Shown here: positions 8,499 to 19,025 of the stretch, piece by piece
Numbering within the stretch: the first letter of the stretch is position 1
Layout of the letters: every line of letters begins with the position of its first letter
Source of the DNA: CAVQCX01 sp963775335
GTDB lineage: Bacteria; Pseudomonadota; Gammaproteobacteria; Chromatiales; Chromatiaceae
Reading direction: 5' to 3'
Assembly (NCBI GenBank): GCA_963775335.1
Contig: CAVZIJ010000004.1
Location: 12,195 to 76,194, forward strand
Length of the DNA: 64,000 nt
The notes under the pieces: model-generated
What the model was told of the DNA's origin: nothing
The model's database searches: none
What the model saw: only the letters and a program-made list of their open reading frames with translations
Made by a program: the position numbers and the translations under genes

Positions 8499-9804
8499 GC
8501 TGGGCCCGGGCGCCCGCGCCCGTGCGATCGCCGCGGGCATAGTGCGAGACATCGGGGTCGGTCGATCCCTGTCCGAAGCGCTCCCCGCCGGATTGGGGCT
8601 GGTGCTGGAAGCCGACCGCCCGCTGGTTCAGGAGCTGTGCTTCGGTGTGGCGCGCTGGTACCCGCGGCTTGGAGCGATACTCGACGGGCTCCTCGCACGG
8701 CCTTTGAAGGCGCGCGACGCCGATCTGCGCGCGCTCCTTCTCGTCGGACTCTACCAGCTCATCTATACCCGCATCGTTCCCCACGCGGCCGTCGCCGAAA
8801 CGGTGGACGCGGCGCGTGACCTCGGCAAGCCCTGGGCGTCGGGCCTGATAAATGGGGTGCTGCGGACGTTTCTACGGGAGCGCGAGGCGCAGGTCGCCCG
8901 GGCGGACCGGGGACTCGACGGCCGGTTTGCGCATCCCCTATGGCTCGTCGAGCGCATCCGCCAGGCCTGGCCGGGGCGGTGGGAATCCGTACTGTCGGCG
9001 TGCAACGAGCGCCCGCCGATGACCCTGAGGGTCAACCAGCTCCGGGTCAGCCGGGACGAATACCGGTGCGAGCTGGAGCGCCTGGGCCTGAAGTCACGCT
9101 TGCCGCAGGCCTCGCCCGTGGCCCTGGAGCTTCAGGAGGCGGTCCCGGTCCAGCGGCTCCCGGGCTTCCAGGATGGGGTGGTCTCGGTGCAGGACGCCGG
9201 CGCCCAGCTGGCCGCGGCTCTGCTGGACCTGCGACCCGGCCAGCGGGTGTTGGACGTCTGCGCCGCCCCGGGAGGGAAGACCGGCCACATCCTCGAGACC
9301 GAGCCGGCGCTACAGGAGGTTGTGGCGGTCGACATCGACGGGCCGCGATTGGCGCGCGTGCGGGAGAACCTGGATCGCCTGGGCCTGAGCGCGGTCCTGT
9401 ATCTCGGCGACGCTGCGCGGCCTGCGGGATCCTGGGCCCGCCCAGGCTATGACCGAATCCTCCTGGACGCTCCCTGCTCGGCGACCGGGGTGATGCGTCG
9501 TCACCCGGACATCAAGCTGCTGCGTCGCTCAGCGGACATCGCGGCCTTGGCAGCCACCCAGGCGAGGATGCTGGCGGCTGTATGGTCGTTGCTGGAGCCG
9601 GGGGGTATCCTGTTATATGCGACCTGCTCGCTGATCCCTGAGGAGAACGAGCAGCAGGTGGATCGCTTCCTGCGGGCAACCGCCGACGCCCGCGAAATGC
9701 CGATCCAGGCTCCCTGGGGGCAGGTGCGGACCGTTGGGCGTCAAACTTTGCCCGGGGACGACGGGATGGACGGTTTCTACTATGCCTGCCTGCAAAAGGT
9801 CTGA
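8491..9804 (+). CDS. rsmB: 16S rRNA (cytosine-967-C5)-methyltransferase RsmB
   Basis: The 437-residue protein has an N-terminal NusB-like RNA-binding domain (about residues 1-140). A Rossmann methyltransferase domain follows, with the SAM site VLDVCAAPGGKTGHI and the two catalytic-loop cysteines in DAPCSATG and YATCSLIPEEN. It methylates C967 of 16S rRNA. I place the start at the TTG of 8491 (LAELGPGARARAIAA) because the length then matches E. coli RsmB (429). The first eight bases overlap fmt, with TTGGCTGA spanning the fmt stop. Confidence 0.94.
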   Translation: MAELGPGARARAIAAGIVRDIGVGRSLSEALPAGLGLVLEADRPLVQELCFGVARWYPRLGAILDGLLARPLKARDADLRALLLVGLYQLIYTRIVPHAAVAETVDAARDLGKPWASGLINGVLRTFLREREAQVARADRGLDGRFAHPLWLVERIRQAWPGRWESVLSACNERPPMTLRVNQLRVSRDEYRCELERLGLKSRLPQASPVALELQEAVPVQRLPGFQDGVVSVQDAGAQLAAALLDLRPGQRVLDVCAAPGGKTGHILETEPALQEVVAVDIDGPRLARVRENLDRLGLSAVLYLGDAARPAGSWARPGYDRILLDAPCSATGVMRRHPDIKLLRRSADIAALAATQARMLAAVWSLLEPGGILLYATCSLIPEENEQQVDRFLRATADAREMPIQAPWGQVRTVGRQTLPGDDGMDGFYYACLQKV

Positions 9805-9807
9805 CGG

Positions 9808-10370
9808 GTGAGCCCCCAGCTCGTGCCGTTGCATCGATCCTTGCCCTCCTTGCGGCTGCTCGGCCTTGCCTTGCTCCTCTGTACCCTGGGTGCGCGAGCC
9901 GCGGATTTCTCCGTGGAGCGGGCCACCACGCGACTCGTCGATGGGGTGTACAAGCTCGATGCCCAAATCGATTACCGCCTGAGCGAGACTGCGACGGATG
10001 CGCTGGACAACGGCGTGCCGCTGACGATGGAGGTCCACATCCAGGTTCGCAACGCCGGCGCCTGGATCTGGCAGGAGGACGAGGCCGATTACAGGTTGCG
10101 TGATGTCATCCGATACCATGCGCTGAGTGGGCTTTACGATGTCGTTAATCTGGATTCAGGCCGGCGGCGCAATTTCGTTACGCGCGAAGCAGCCCTCGCC
10201 GCCCTGGGGGAAATCAACGGGCTGCGTCTGATCGAGGCCAAGCGCCTCAACCCGGACGACACCTATCTCGTGGAGCTCAAGGCGGAGCTCGACATCGAGG
10301 CGTTGCCGTTGCCGCTACGCCCTCTCGCCTATCTGTCGTCCTCCTGGAAGCTCAGCAGCGGGTGGCTGTC

Positions 10371-10389
<19 letters not shown>
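9808..10389 (+). CDS. DUF4390 domain secreted protein
   Basis: A 193-residue protein with a GTG start three bases after the rsmB stop. Residues 1-32 form a signal peptide (hydrophobic LLGLALLLCTLGARA). The remainder matches the DUF4390 family, which is regularly encoded between rsmB and ntrY in gammaproteobacteria. The mature part is rich in beta-type alternation and has no catalytic motif that I recognise. The conserved position suggests a periplasmic role linked to the NtrYX sensor, which is inference only. Its last 19 bases overlap the ntrY start. Confidence 0.85.
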
Positions 10390-12598
<2,209 letters not shown>

Positions 12599-12602
<4 letters not shown>

Positions 12603-13966
12603 CTGGCCCGTACATTCTGGTGGTCGACGACGAGCCGGACATCCGCGGCGTCGTGAAGGACATCCTTGAAGACGAGGCATACCGCGTCGCCACCGCCGAG
12701 AGCGGTGACGCCGCGCGCCGGGCACTGCGCGAGCGCAGGCCGGATCTGGTGCTGCTGGACATCTGGATGCCCGATGTCGATGGCATTACCCTGCTCAAGG
12801 AATGGTCCGAGGACCAGGGACTTCCATGTCCCGTCATCATGATGTCGGGCCATGCGACGGTGGAGACCGCGGTCGAGGCGACCCGATTGGGCGCCTACGA
12901 CTTTCTCGAGAAGCCCCTGTCGCTGGCAAAGTTGTTGCTGACGGTCGAGCGGGCGCTGGAGGCGGATCGCCTGCAGCATGAGAACGTCGGGCTGCGCCGT
13001 CGCACGCCGCACGTGCCCGAGCCGATCGGCAAGAGTGCGGCGATCCAGCGGCTGCGCGAGCAGGTCAAGCGCATTGCCCAGCACGACACCTGGGTGCTCA
13101 TCCGCGGTGAGCCGGGAAGCGGCCGCGAGACCTTTGCCCGCTATCTGCATGCCCAGAGCACCCGTCGCGACCGGCCGTTCATCGACATCAATGTGTCATC
13201 GATCGCGCGCGGCAATTCGGCTCTGGAGCTGTTCGGTGCCGAGGAGAGTGGACGCGTCCACTACGGGATTCTCGAGCAGGCGCGAGGCGGGACACTGTTT
13301 CTCGACGAGGTGGCCGACATGGAGCTTGAGGCCCAGGGCCAGCTGCTGGGGGCGCTCGATTCGGGCTCGTTTCTCCGGCTGAGTGGGTCCGAGCCGGTAC
13401 AGATCGACGTGCGTATCGTTGCGGCGACCCAGCGCGATCTGGAGGAAGAAGTCCGCGAGGGGCGCTTCCGGGAAGACCTCTTCTATCATCTCAATGTCGT
13501 TCCCCTGAACATCCCCGCATTACGGGATCATCCCGAAGACATCCCCGATCTGCTCAACTACTACATCGACCATTACGTCACCCAGGACAAGCTGCCTTAT
13601 CGGCGGTTCTCGGTTGCCGCCCAGAATTTTCTGCGCAATCAGCCATGGCACGGCAATGTGCGCGAGCTCAAGAACCTGGTCCAACGGCTGCTGATCCTCG
13701 GGGCCGGGGAAGAGATCACCCTGGATGAAGTGGAGGCGGCGATGGGCGCGGGCGTCGTGGCCGAGCATCTCGCCTCGGTGATGCCTATTTCGTTTGATCA
13801 GCCGCTGCGCCAGGCCCGCGAGCAATTCGAGAAGATCTATCTCGAATATCAGCTCAAGAAGCACGCCGGCAACGTGAGTCAGACGGCACAGGACGCCGGG
13901 ATGGAGCGTACGCACCTGTATCGCAAGCTGCGGGCCTTGGGGGTCGAGATAAAGGATCGCAAGTAG
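12599..13966 (+). CDS. ntrX: NtrX-type response regulator (AAA+ domain without GAFTGA)
   Basis: A 455-residue response regulator starting at the ATG that overlaps the ntrY stop. The receiver domain has VVDDEPD and phospho-acceptor Asp in LVLLDIWMPD. The AAA+ domain has Walker A GEPGSGRE and Walker B GGTLFLDEVAD, and an Fis-type HTH lies at the C-terminus (NVSQTAQDAGMERTHLYRKL). The sigma54-contacting GAFTGA loop is replaced by an ELFGAEESGRVHYG stretch. That loss is typical of NtrX, which therefore probably does not remodel sigma54 holoenzyme. It acts with the adjacent kinase. Confidence 0.93.
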
Positions 13967-14117
13967 GCGCCCCTGCTCGGCCCGCCCAAGGCGATGTGAA
14001 TCGCAGTCCCGTGTCGAAGGGGTTGCCCCGCATCGCCAGGCTGGCCGGGAGCCCCGGGGCTCGGTGCGTACGCCGCAGCGTCGATTCCGGCGCGCCCGCG
14101 CGGAGAGGAGCGATCCG

Positions 14118-14450
14118 ATGGGTATGACCGAAACCTTCGAGGCGATGCTGGCCGCGGGGCAGGACACGCCGCTGCTGCGGTTCGGCTTGGGCACGGTCTA
14201 CTACAAGGCGCAGGACTGGCCACGAGCGGTGGCACACCTTCGTGAAGCGGTCGGTCAGGACCCGGGATATTCTGCGGCCTGGAAGCTGCTCGGACGCTGC
14301 CTGTTGGAATCAGGTGACCCGGCGCAGGCCATGGAAGCGCTCGACCGGGGAATATCGGTCGCCGAGTCCAAGGGAGATATCCAGGCAGCGAAGGAAATGA
14401 GAGTGTTCCGCCGGCGAGCGGAGAAACAGGCCGGCGGGCAGCAAGCATAG
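14118..14450 (+). CDS. Small TPR-containing protein
   Basis: A 110-residue protein with two to three tetratricopeptide-like helices (LLRFGLGTVYYKAQDWPRAV, then AAWKLLGRCLLESGDPAQAM). It is likely a cytoplasmic protein-protein adaptor. An in-frame start at 14064 exists, but the ATG at 14118 has a good AGGAG ribosome site 9-13 bases upstream. It lies 151 bases after ntrX and converges on the NtrC-type regulator. No specific function can be assigned. Confidence 0.72.
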   Translation: MGMTETFEAMLAAGQDTPLLRFGLGTVYYKAQDWPRAVAHLREAVGQDPGYSAAWKLLGRCLLESGDPAQAMEALDRGISVAESKGDIQAAKEMRVFRRRAEKQAGGQQA

Positions 14451-14510
14451 GCACGGTGGGACGGGGCGGCAATGCCGTAGGCCGCCGCCGGTTCGGGGAG
14501 CGCGCCCCGA

Positions 14511-15872
14511 TTACCCGGCCGGCTGCACTTGCAGACCGTATTTCCGGATCTTGCGATCGAGTGCGGGCCGGGAGATGCCTAGAATCGCGCAGGCTCGACC
14601 CTTGTGACCCCCGGTATGAGCGAGCACCGTCTGGACGTGCTCGGCCTCGACCTGCTCCAGGGACTTCAGTGGCGCCGCCGCGGTCGGCGCCACGGCTAGC
14701 GTGTCGCCCTGCGGCAGCTGGGGGAGCAGGTCTGGGCTGAGAACACCGGAGCGGGCGTGGACCATGGCCTGGGTGAGGACGTTCTCGAGCTCGCGCACAT
14801 TGCCCGGCCAGGGGTAGGACTGCAGGCGCCGCATGACCTCGGCGGGCACTTGGAGCGCCGGGCGGTGAACCCTCGGCGCGATCCGCTCCAGCAATGCCGG
14901 CACCAGCAGCGGGATGTCCTCGACGCGGTCTCGCAGCGGCGGCAACCTGATGACGACCACCTTCAGCCGGAAGGCCAGATCCTCCCGAAAACGGCCCGTG
15001 CGGACCTCTTGCTCCAGCACCCGATTGGTTGCGGCGATGATCCGGGCGTCGCTGGCGATATGTTGCACCCCCCCGACGCGCTCGAAGCTGCGCTCCTGAA
15101 CGGCGCGCAGCAGCTTGGCCTGCAGGGGCAAGGCGAGCTCAGCCACCTCGTCGAGGAAAAGGGTGCCCCCGCGCGCCAGCTCGAATTTGCCGATCTTGCG
15201 CTGCACCGCGCCGGTAAACGCGCCCCTCTCGTGTCCGAACAGCTCGCTCTCGAGCAGGCTGTCCACGATGGCCGCGCAGTTGACCGCAACGAAAGGCCCC
15301 CCTCTGCCGCTGTGCGCATGGATGAGCTGGGCGACGATCTCTTTGCCGGTGCCCGACTCGCCGGTGATCAGCACATTGGTGCTGCTCGCCGCGCTCAGGG
15401 CAATCTCTTTGCTGACCTGCAACATGGCCGCGCTGCGCCCGATGAGCTCTCCGTCCATCGGCCCCGTTGCTCGTTCTCCTTTCAGGGCGGCGACCTCTCG
15501 GGACAGGCGCTGGCCCTCGAGGATCCGTCGGACGCTGTGCTCGAGCGCTTCGATCTGCAGCGGCTTGTGCACGAAATCGCTGGCGCCTCGCTTGATCGCT
15601 TCGATGGCGAGCTCGAGGTCATGTCGGCCGGTCATCATGAGCACTGCCAGCTGGGGATCGCTTCTCCGCAGGCGACCGAGCAGCTCCAGGCCGGTGCCGT
15701 CGGGCAGCTGCTGGTCGAGCAGCACCAGGTCCGCGGACTCCCGTCGTAGCTGAGTTGTCGCCTCGGCGCAGCTACGGGACTGGGCCACGATGAACCCCTG
15801 ATCCTCGAAATGCAGGGCGAGGACCTGACTGAGGGCGTCATCGTCCTCGACGATGAGAAGACGGGGGCTCAT
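14511..15872 (-). CDS. Sigma54-dependent NtrC-family response regulator
   Basis: A 453-residue activator with an N-terminal receiver (phospho-acceptor in LVLLDQQLPDG). The AAA+ domain has Walker A GESGTGKE, an intact sigma54-contact loop ERGAFTGAVQ and Walker B GGTLFLDEVAE. A C-terminal Fis-type HTH follows (GHKGRACAILGISRPALDRKI). It should activate a sigma54 promoter after phosphorylation. No histidine kinase is adjacent on this strand, so the cognate kinase is unknown, and the nearby ntrYX pair reads the opposite way. The start at 15872 begins MSPRLLIVEDDDALS, as expected for a receiver. Confidence 0.92.
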   Translation of the reverse strand: MSPRLLIVEDDDALSQVLALHFEDQGFIVAQSRSCAEATTQLRRESADLVLLDQQLPDGTGLELLGRLRRSDPQLAVLMMTGRHDLELAIEAIKRGASDFVHKPLQIEALEHSVRRILEGQRLSREVAALKGERATGPMDGELIGRSAAMLQVSKEIALSAASSTNVLITGESGTGKEIVAQLIHAHSGRGGPFVAVNCAAIVDSLLESELFGHERGAFTGAVQRKIGKFELARGGTLFLDEVAELALPLQAKLLRAVQERSFERVGGVQHIASDARIIAATNRVLEQEVRTGRFREDLAFRLKVVVIRLPPLRDRVEDIPLLVPALLERIAPRVHRPALQVPAEVMRRLQSYPWPGNVRELENVLTQAMVHARSGVLSPDLLPQLPQGDTLAVAPTAAAPLKSLEQVEAEHVQTVLAHTGGHKGRACAILGISRPALDRKIRKYGLQVQPAG

Positions 15873-16019
15873 CCGCTGAACTGGGCTCGGGCCGCGGGGT
15901 TGGTCTAAGGCTCATCATAGGCAGGCCCGTCGCGCGCCGGCAACCGGCGGGCCTGCGGCGGGGCGGGCGGCGTCTTACACGACGCCATCAGCAGAACTGA
16001 TCAGCCGATAAATTACCTA

Positions 16020-16048
16020 TTGACAGTTTATTAGCGAATTCTTATTCT
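16020..16048 (+). promoter_or_regulatory. Near-consensus sigma70 promoter for small secreted ORF
   Basis: TTGACA at 16020-16025 is followed after 17 bases by TATTCT at 16043-16048, within an AT-rich island in an otherwise very GC-rich window. The start codon of the 55-residue ORF lies 38 bases downstream of the -10 box. A perfect -35 and ideal spacing make this the strongest-looking promoter in the window. Confidence 0.65.
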
Positions 16049-16086
16049 GTTGCCAACTTAACAACATAGTACTCAGGAGCACGACC

Positions 16087-16254
16087 ATGTTGGCAGCACT
16101 CGCAGCTATCCTCTTGGGGGTCGGCGCCGTTTCGACGCCGCAATTCGTCGCCGACGAGGCCCAATACGCCCAAGTCCATAAGACCCCGGTAGTCGTCCAG
16201 GTTGCGGATACCTGGAATGCCGGCGCTCGCCATGGCGAAGGGCTCGGCCTTTGA
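16087..16254 (+). CDS. Small (55-residue) putatively secreted peptide
   Basis: The ATG at 16087 opens a 55-codon frame beginning MLAALAAILLGVGAVSTP. It looks like a short signal peptide or membrane anchor followed by a polar tail of about 35 residues (YAQVHKTPVVVQVADTW and a glycine-rich end). A CAGGAG ribosome site lies 11 bases upstream. A near-consensus promoter precedes it and a hairpin terminator follows, so it forms a complete transcription unit despite its size. I recognise no family. An alternative is a noncoding RNA in the same unit, but the coding frame, ribosome site and hydrophobic N-terminus favour a peptide. Confidence 0.5.
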   Translation: MLAALAAILLGVGAVSTPQFVADEAQYAQVHKTPVVVQVADTWNAGARHGEGLGL

Positions 16255-16286
16255 TCCAAACCCGCGCCCGGAGTTGACCGCACTGG

Positions 16287-16314
16287 CCCCGGCCCCATGG
16301 CCGGGGCAGTTTTT
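16287..16314 (+). terminator. Rho-independent terminator after small ORF
   Basis: CCCCGGCC (16287-16294), loop CCAT and GGCCGGGG (16299-16306) form a perfect 8-bp GC stem. CAG and five T residues (16310-16314) follow. It ends the short transcript starting near 16050. Confidence 0.8.
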
Positions 16315-16334
16315 ATCGGGAGGTGCGGACGAAA

Positions 16335-16748
16335 TTATGAGATAGATTCTAGACGGCGGCTCGCCAACAGCAGGCACACCCACCCGGCCATGAACGCACT
16401 CCCGCCCACGGGAATGAGCGGGCCGAGAAGCCCGAGGCCCCCCGCCTCCTTCGCATAGATCCCACCACAGAAGAGCAAGGTGCCGGCGACAAAGAGTCCT
16501 CCCGCCGCGCGCGCCCACCGACTCGGGGCCTGATGCTCGAGCAGCCCCGCCAGACCCAAGGCCAGTGCGTGGAACCCCTGATAGGCCAGCGCTGTCCTGA
16601 CCAGGTCGAGCTGCGCGGCCGCGAGGTGGCCCGCCAACAAATGAGCGCTGAGCGCACCCAATATGACGGTGACCAGGCCGCTGAGCGCGGCGAGGCCGAC
16701 CAACAGCGCCGCGGTCGGCCGCCCGGTTTGGGTGGCTCCGGTGCTCAA
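16335..16748 (-). CDS. DUF423 family membrane protein
   Basis: A 137-residue protein with four hydrophobic helices (about residues 14-36, 48-68, 83-101 and 106-130). It includes family-typical ILGALSAHLL, YQGFHALALGL and LLGPLIPVGGSAFMAGW. DUF423 proteins are small inner-membrane proteins of unknown function. The start codon overlaps the stop codon of the upstream 184-residue gene by four bases, so the two are translationally coupled. Confidence 0.88.
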   Translation of the reverse strand: MSTGATQTGRPTAALLVGLAALSGLVTVILGALSAHLLAGHLAAAQLDLVRTALAYQGFHALALGLAGLLEHQAPSRWARAAGGLFVAGTLLFCGGIYAKEAGGLGLLGPLIPVGGSAFMAGWVCLLLASRRLESIS

Positions 16749-17299
16749 TGGGCCCCCAGCTTTCCCAGCTCATCCAGGATGTCGAGCACCAGTTGAGAGG
16801 TGGCGGCATCCATCCCCCGGCAGAGCTGCCGGGGGTCCCGCTCCCCGTTGATCAGCCGCCGCACCACGGCGGCCAGGCGGGCGAGCGGACCACCTGCGCG
16901 AGTCATCTGCTCGGCCATCTCGGAGACGATCTGCAGGGCCTCGACGTTACCGGTGGCGGCCGCGCGAATCATGCCGGCCAGGCCGGGGGCGGCCAACGTC
17001 GGCTCTGGGCGGGTCGACGGATCGGGCAGGGTGCGCGGGTCCTGGAGTCCGCGCAAGATCGCTTCGGCGATGACCTGGTCTTCTTCATCCAGACCCCTGA
17101 TCGCGGAGAGATCGCGCTGGTCGGCCAGGATTCGACGGATCGCTGCCACCAGGGCCGTCCAACCCTGTTGCTCGGCCGAGCGAAGCAGGTCCCGCAGGGT
17201 GTCGGTGGCCGGTGCGCTCTGGGCCAGCTCAACGACCTGACGGATGAAGGCGCCGTGCACGGCGACGATCTGCTGGTGGCGTGTCGGCAATGCGGGCAT
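16745..17299 (-). CDS. Hypothetical alpha-helical protein
   Basis: A 184-residue protein that appears entirely helical, with no signal peptide or membrane segment. It contains amphipathic helices such as AEQQGWTALVAAIRRIL and ALQIVSEMAEQM. It resembles uncharacterised proteins of purple sulfur bacteria, but I cannot name a family. It is coupled to the downstream DUF423 gene by a 4-base overlap and lies 82 bases after the thioredoxin/HEAT gene on the same strand. Protein-protein interaction is the most that can be suggested. Confidence 0.7.
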   Translation of the reverse strand: MPALPTRHQQIVAVHGAFIRQVVELAQSAPATDTLRDLLRSAEQQGWTALVAAIRRILADQRDLSAIRGLDEEDQVIAEAILRGLQDPRTLPDPSTRPEPTLAAPGLAGMIRAAATGNVEALQIVSEMAEQMTRAGGPLARLAAVVRRLINGERDPRQLCRGMDAATSQLVLDILDELGKLGAH

Positions 17300-17381
17300 G
17301 ACGGGACGGGGCTACGGATAACGGCAGGCTAGTGTACCAGGCTGGAAGTCGGGCCTGCAGCGCGGCGGCGCCGTGCGAGGA

Positions 17382-18047
17382 TTACGGCTCTGCCCGCGGA
17401 CTTTCGCGGAGGAGCGCCAGGGTCTCCTGGGCTATTTCTCTGACCTCGGCGTCCTCGTCGTTCAGGAGGGACTCGGCGACGGACGCGGCGGCAGGGTCGC
17501 CGGTCAGCCCCAGGTAATGGCAGGCGTCGGCGCGGGTCCGAGGGTTCTCGGACAGGCACAGGCTTCGTAACAGCGGGACGGCACGTGCCAGCAGACCGCT
17601 CTCCTGCAGCTCTTCCAGCGCAGCTCCGACCCCGATCCGCACACTGATCGGGGTCCCCGGGGCCCCAATCAGCCATACCAGCGCATCCAGGACCTCCGGG
17701 GTCTCGCGCACGATCGAAACCACCCGATCCAGCTCGCGGCCCTCCAGCAGATAGGCGAAATACCGCCCATAGTCGGGCGGGGTCCCGCCGGCCGCCGCCC
17801 AGTCGCGCAGCTCGCCGTAACTGTGCACGCCCTGAAGCACGAACGGGCCGATGCGCATCCAGGGCACGCTGCGCGCGTCGAGTGCCTGGGCCTCCTCTGG
17901 ATGCACCCCCAGGTTGACCACGCCCAGGCGCCCCAGCCGGCCCTCCTTGATCAGGCGCAACAGGTGCTCCAGCACCAAGGGGCAGCGGGTGCAGCCCGGC
18001 GCGATGAGCGCCAGCGCATCAGGCGGGGTCGAAACGGGCTCGGACAT
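17382..18047 (-). CDS. Thioredoxin-like fold fused to HEAT-type repeats
   Basis: A 221-residue protein. Residues 10-75 look like a glutaredoxin or thioredoxin fold with a CTRC active-site pair (PGCTRCPLVLEHLL) and a cis-proline-like SVPWM segment. The second half has HEAT/PBS-type helical repeats (SENPRTRADACHYLGLTGD, DEDAEVREIAQETLALL). The ATG at 18047 (MSEPVSTPP) is preferred over a GTG at 18098. It lies divergently upstream of aprBA. A redox role in sulfur metabolism is possible but not demonstrated. Confidence 0.72.
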   Translation of the reverse strand: MSEPVSTPPDALALIAPGCTRCPLVLEHLLRLIKEGRLGRLGVVNLGVHPEEAQALDARSVPWMRIGPFVLQGVHSYGELRDWAAAGGTPPDYGRYFAYLLEGRELDRVVSIVRETPEVLDALVWLIGAPGTPISVRIGVGAALEELQESGLLARAVPLLRSLCLSENPRTRADACHYLGLTGDPAAASVAESLLNDEDAEVREIAQETLALLRESPRAEP

Positions 18048-18498
18048 GCGGATGCGAGGAACCTGGAGTCTGGGGAGGCGGCTAGGGTAAGTCGTCACTC
18101 GGGGCGAAGAAAAGCGCTTTCACCGCGCCGGCGCCTCCTCCGGGGCCGGCCTCGAGGGGTTGGCCTCAAATACGCCATAAACTGCGTCTTCACCGGCCCC
18201 GGAGAGACCCTGGGCCCTGGGTGTGTCAAGGCTCAAATAACCTAGTGTTTTCAAGTTGTTGTAATTCCCGATGGCTCCAGTCAAATAAACCCGGCTTATA
18301 GCCTTCATCCGTAAAACTGTTTGGCGCTCCGGGCTTTACTTCTCTATCTTTACGGCCCCTGAAGAGAGATGCCGTCTCGCTCCATCGCCATACGCGGCGT
18401 CGGGGGAAGCGGCGGCCTGAACTGGCAAAGACGCCGCGCCGGGCCTCGGCGCGCCGACCATTCACTGCACTGAACTGAACACTTAGGAGAAGAGCACC
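18048..18498. other. Intergenic region upstream of aprBA
   Basis: No convincing gene lies in these 450 bases between the divergent thioredoxin/HEAT gene and aprB. It is locally AT-richer around 18230-18360. A weak sigma70-like pair, TTGGCG (18321-18326) and TATCTT (18345-18350) with 18-base spacing, would give an aprB leader of roughly 140 bases. It ends with AGGAGA as the aprB ribosome site. Confidence 0.35.
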
Positions 18499-18966
18499 AT
18501 GCCTACTTTTGTCCGTACTGATAAGTGCGATGGCTGCAAGGGCCAGGACAAGACCGCATGTATGTACATCTGCCCGCACGACCTGATGAAGCTGGACAAG
18601 GACGGCTCCGAGACGGGCCACGCCATGAAGTCCTACAACCAGGAGCCCGAGCAGTGTTGGGAATGCTACTCCTGCGTGAAGATCTGCCCCCAGAACGCCA
18701 TTGAAGCCCGTCCGTACGCCGACATCGTGCCCCTGGGTGGCTCTGTGCAGCCGCTGCGCGGCACCGACTCCATCATGTGGACTATCAAGTTCCGCAACGG
18801 CACCATGAAGCGCTTCAAGTTCCCGATCCGTACCACCCCGGAAGGCTCCATCGACCCGTACGGCGGCAAGCCCGCAGCCGACATGGCCAACATCGCCAAG
18901 CCCGGTTTCTTCGTGGAGGTCAACGGCTACCGCGCCGGCAACGCCAGCGAGCTGATCCGCAAGTAA
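18499..18966 (+). CDS. aprB: Adenylylsulfate reductase beta subunit
   Basis: A 155-residue iron-sulfur subunit of APS reductase, which in sulfur oxidisers runs in reverse to oxidise sulfite plus AMP to APS. Two [4Fe-4S] clusters are bound by CDGCKGQDKTACMYICP (about residues 10-27) and CWECYSCVKICP (about 54-65). The C-terminal tail wraps the alpha subunit in known structures. It has a strong AGGAGA ribosome site and lies 59 bases upstream of aprA. The enzyme is cytoplasmic and exchanges electrons with the Qmo complex encoded nearby. Confidence 0.97.
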   Translation: MPTFVRTDKCDGCKGQDKTACMYICPHDLMKLDKDGSETGHAMKSYNQEPEQCWECYSCVKICPQNAIEARPYADIVPLGGSVQPLRGTDSIMWTIKFRNGTMKRFKFPIRTTPEGSIDPYGGKPAADMANIAKPGFFVEVNGYRAGNASELIRK

Positions 18967-19025
18967 TCGCGCCCAGCGCGGCAAGCGCATCGAGTTTCAG
19001 GATCTTTTATTCGAGGTAACAGAGA

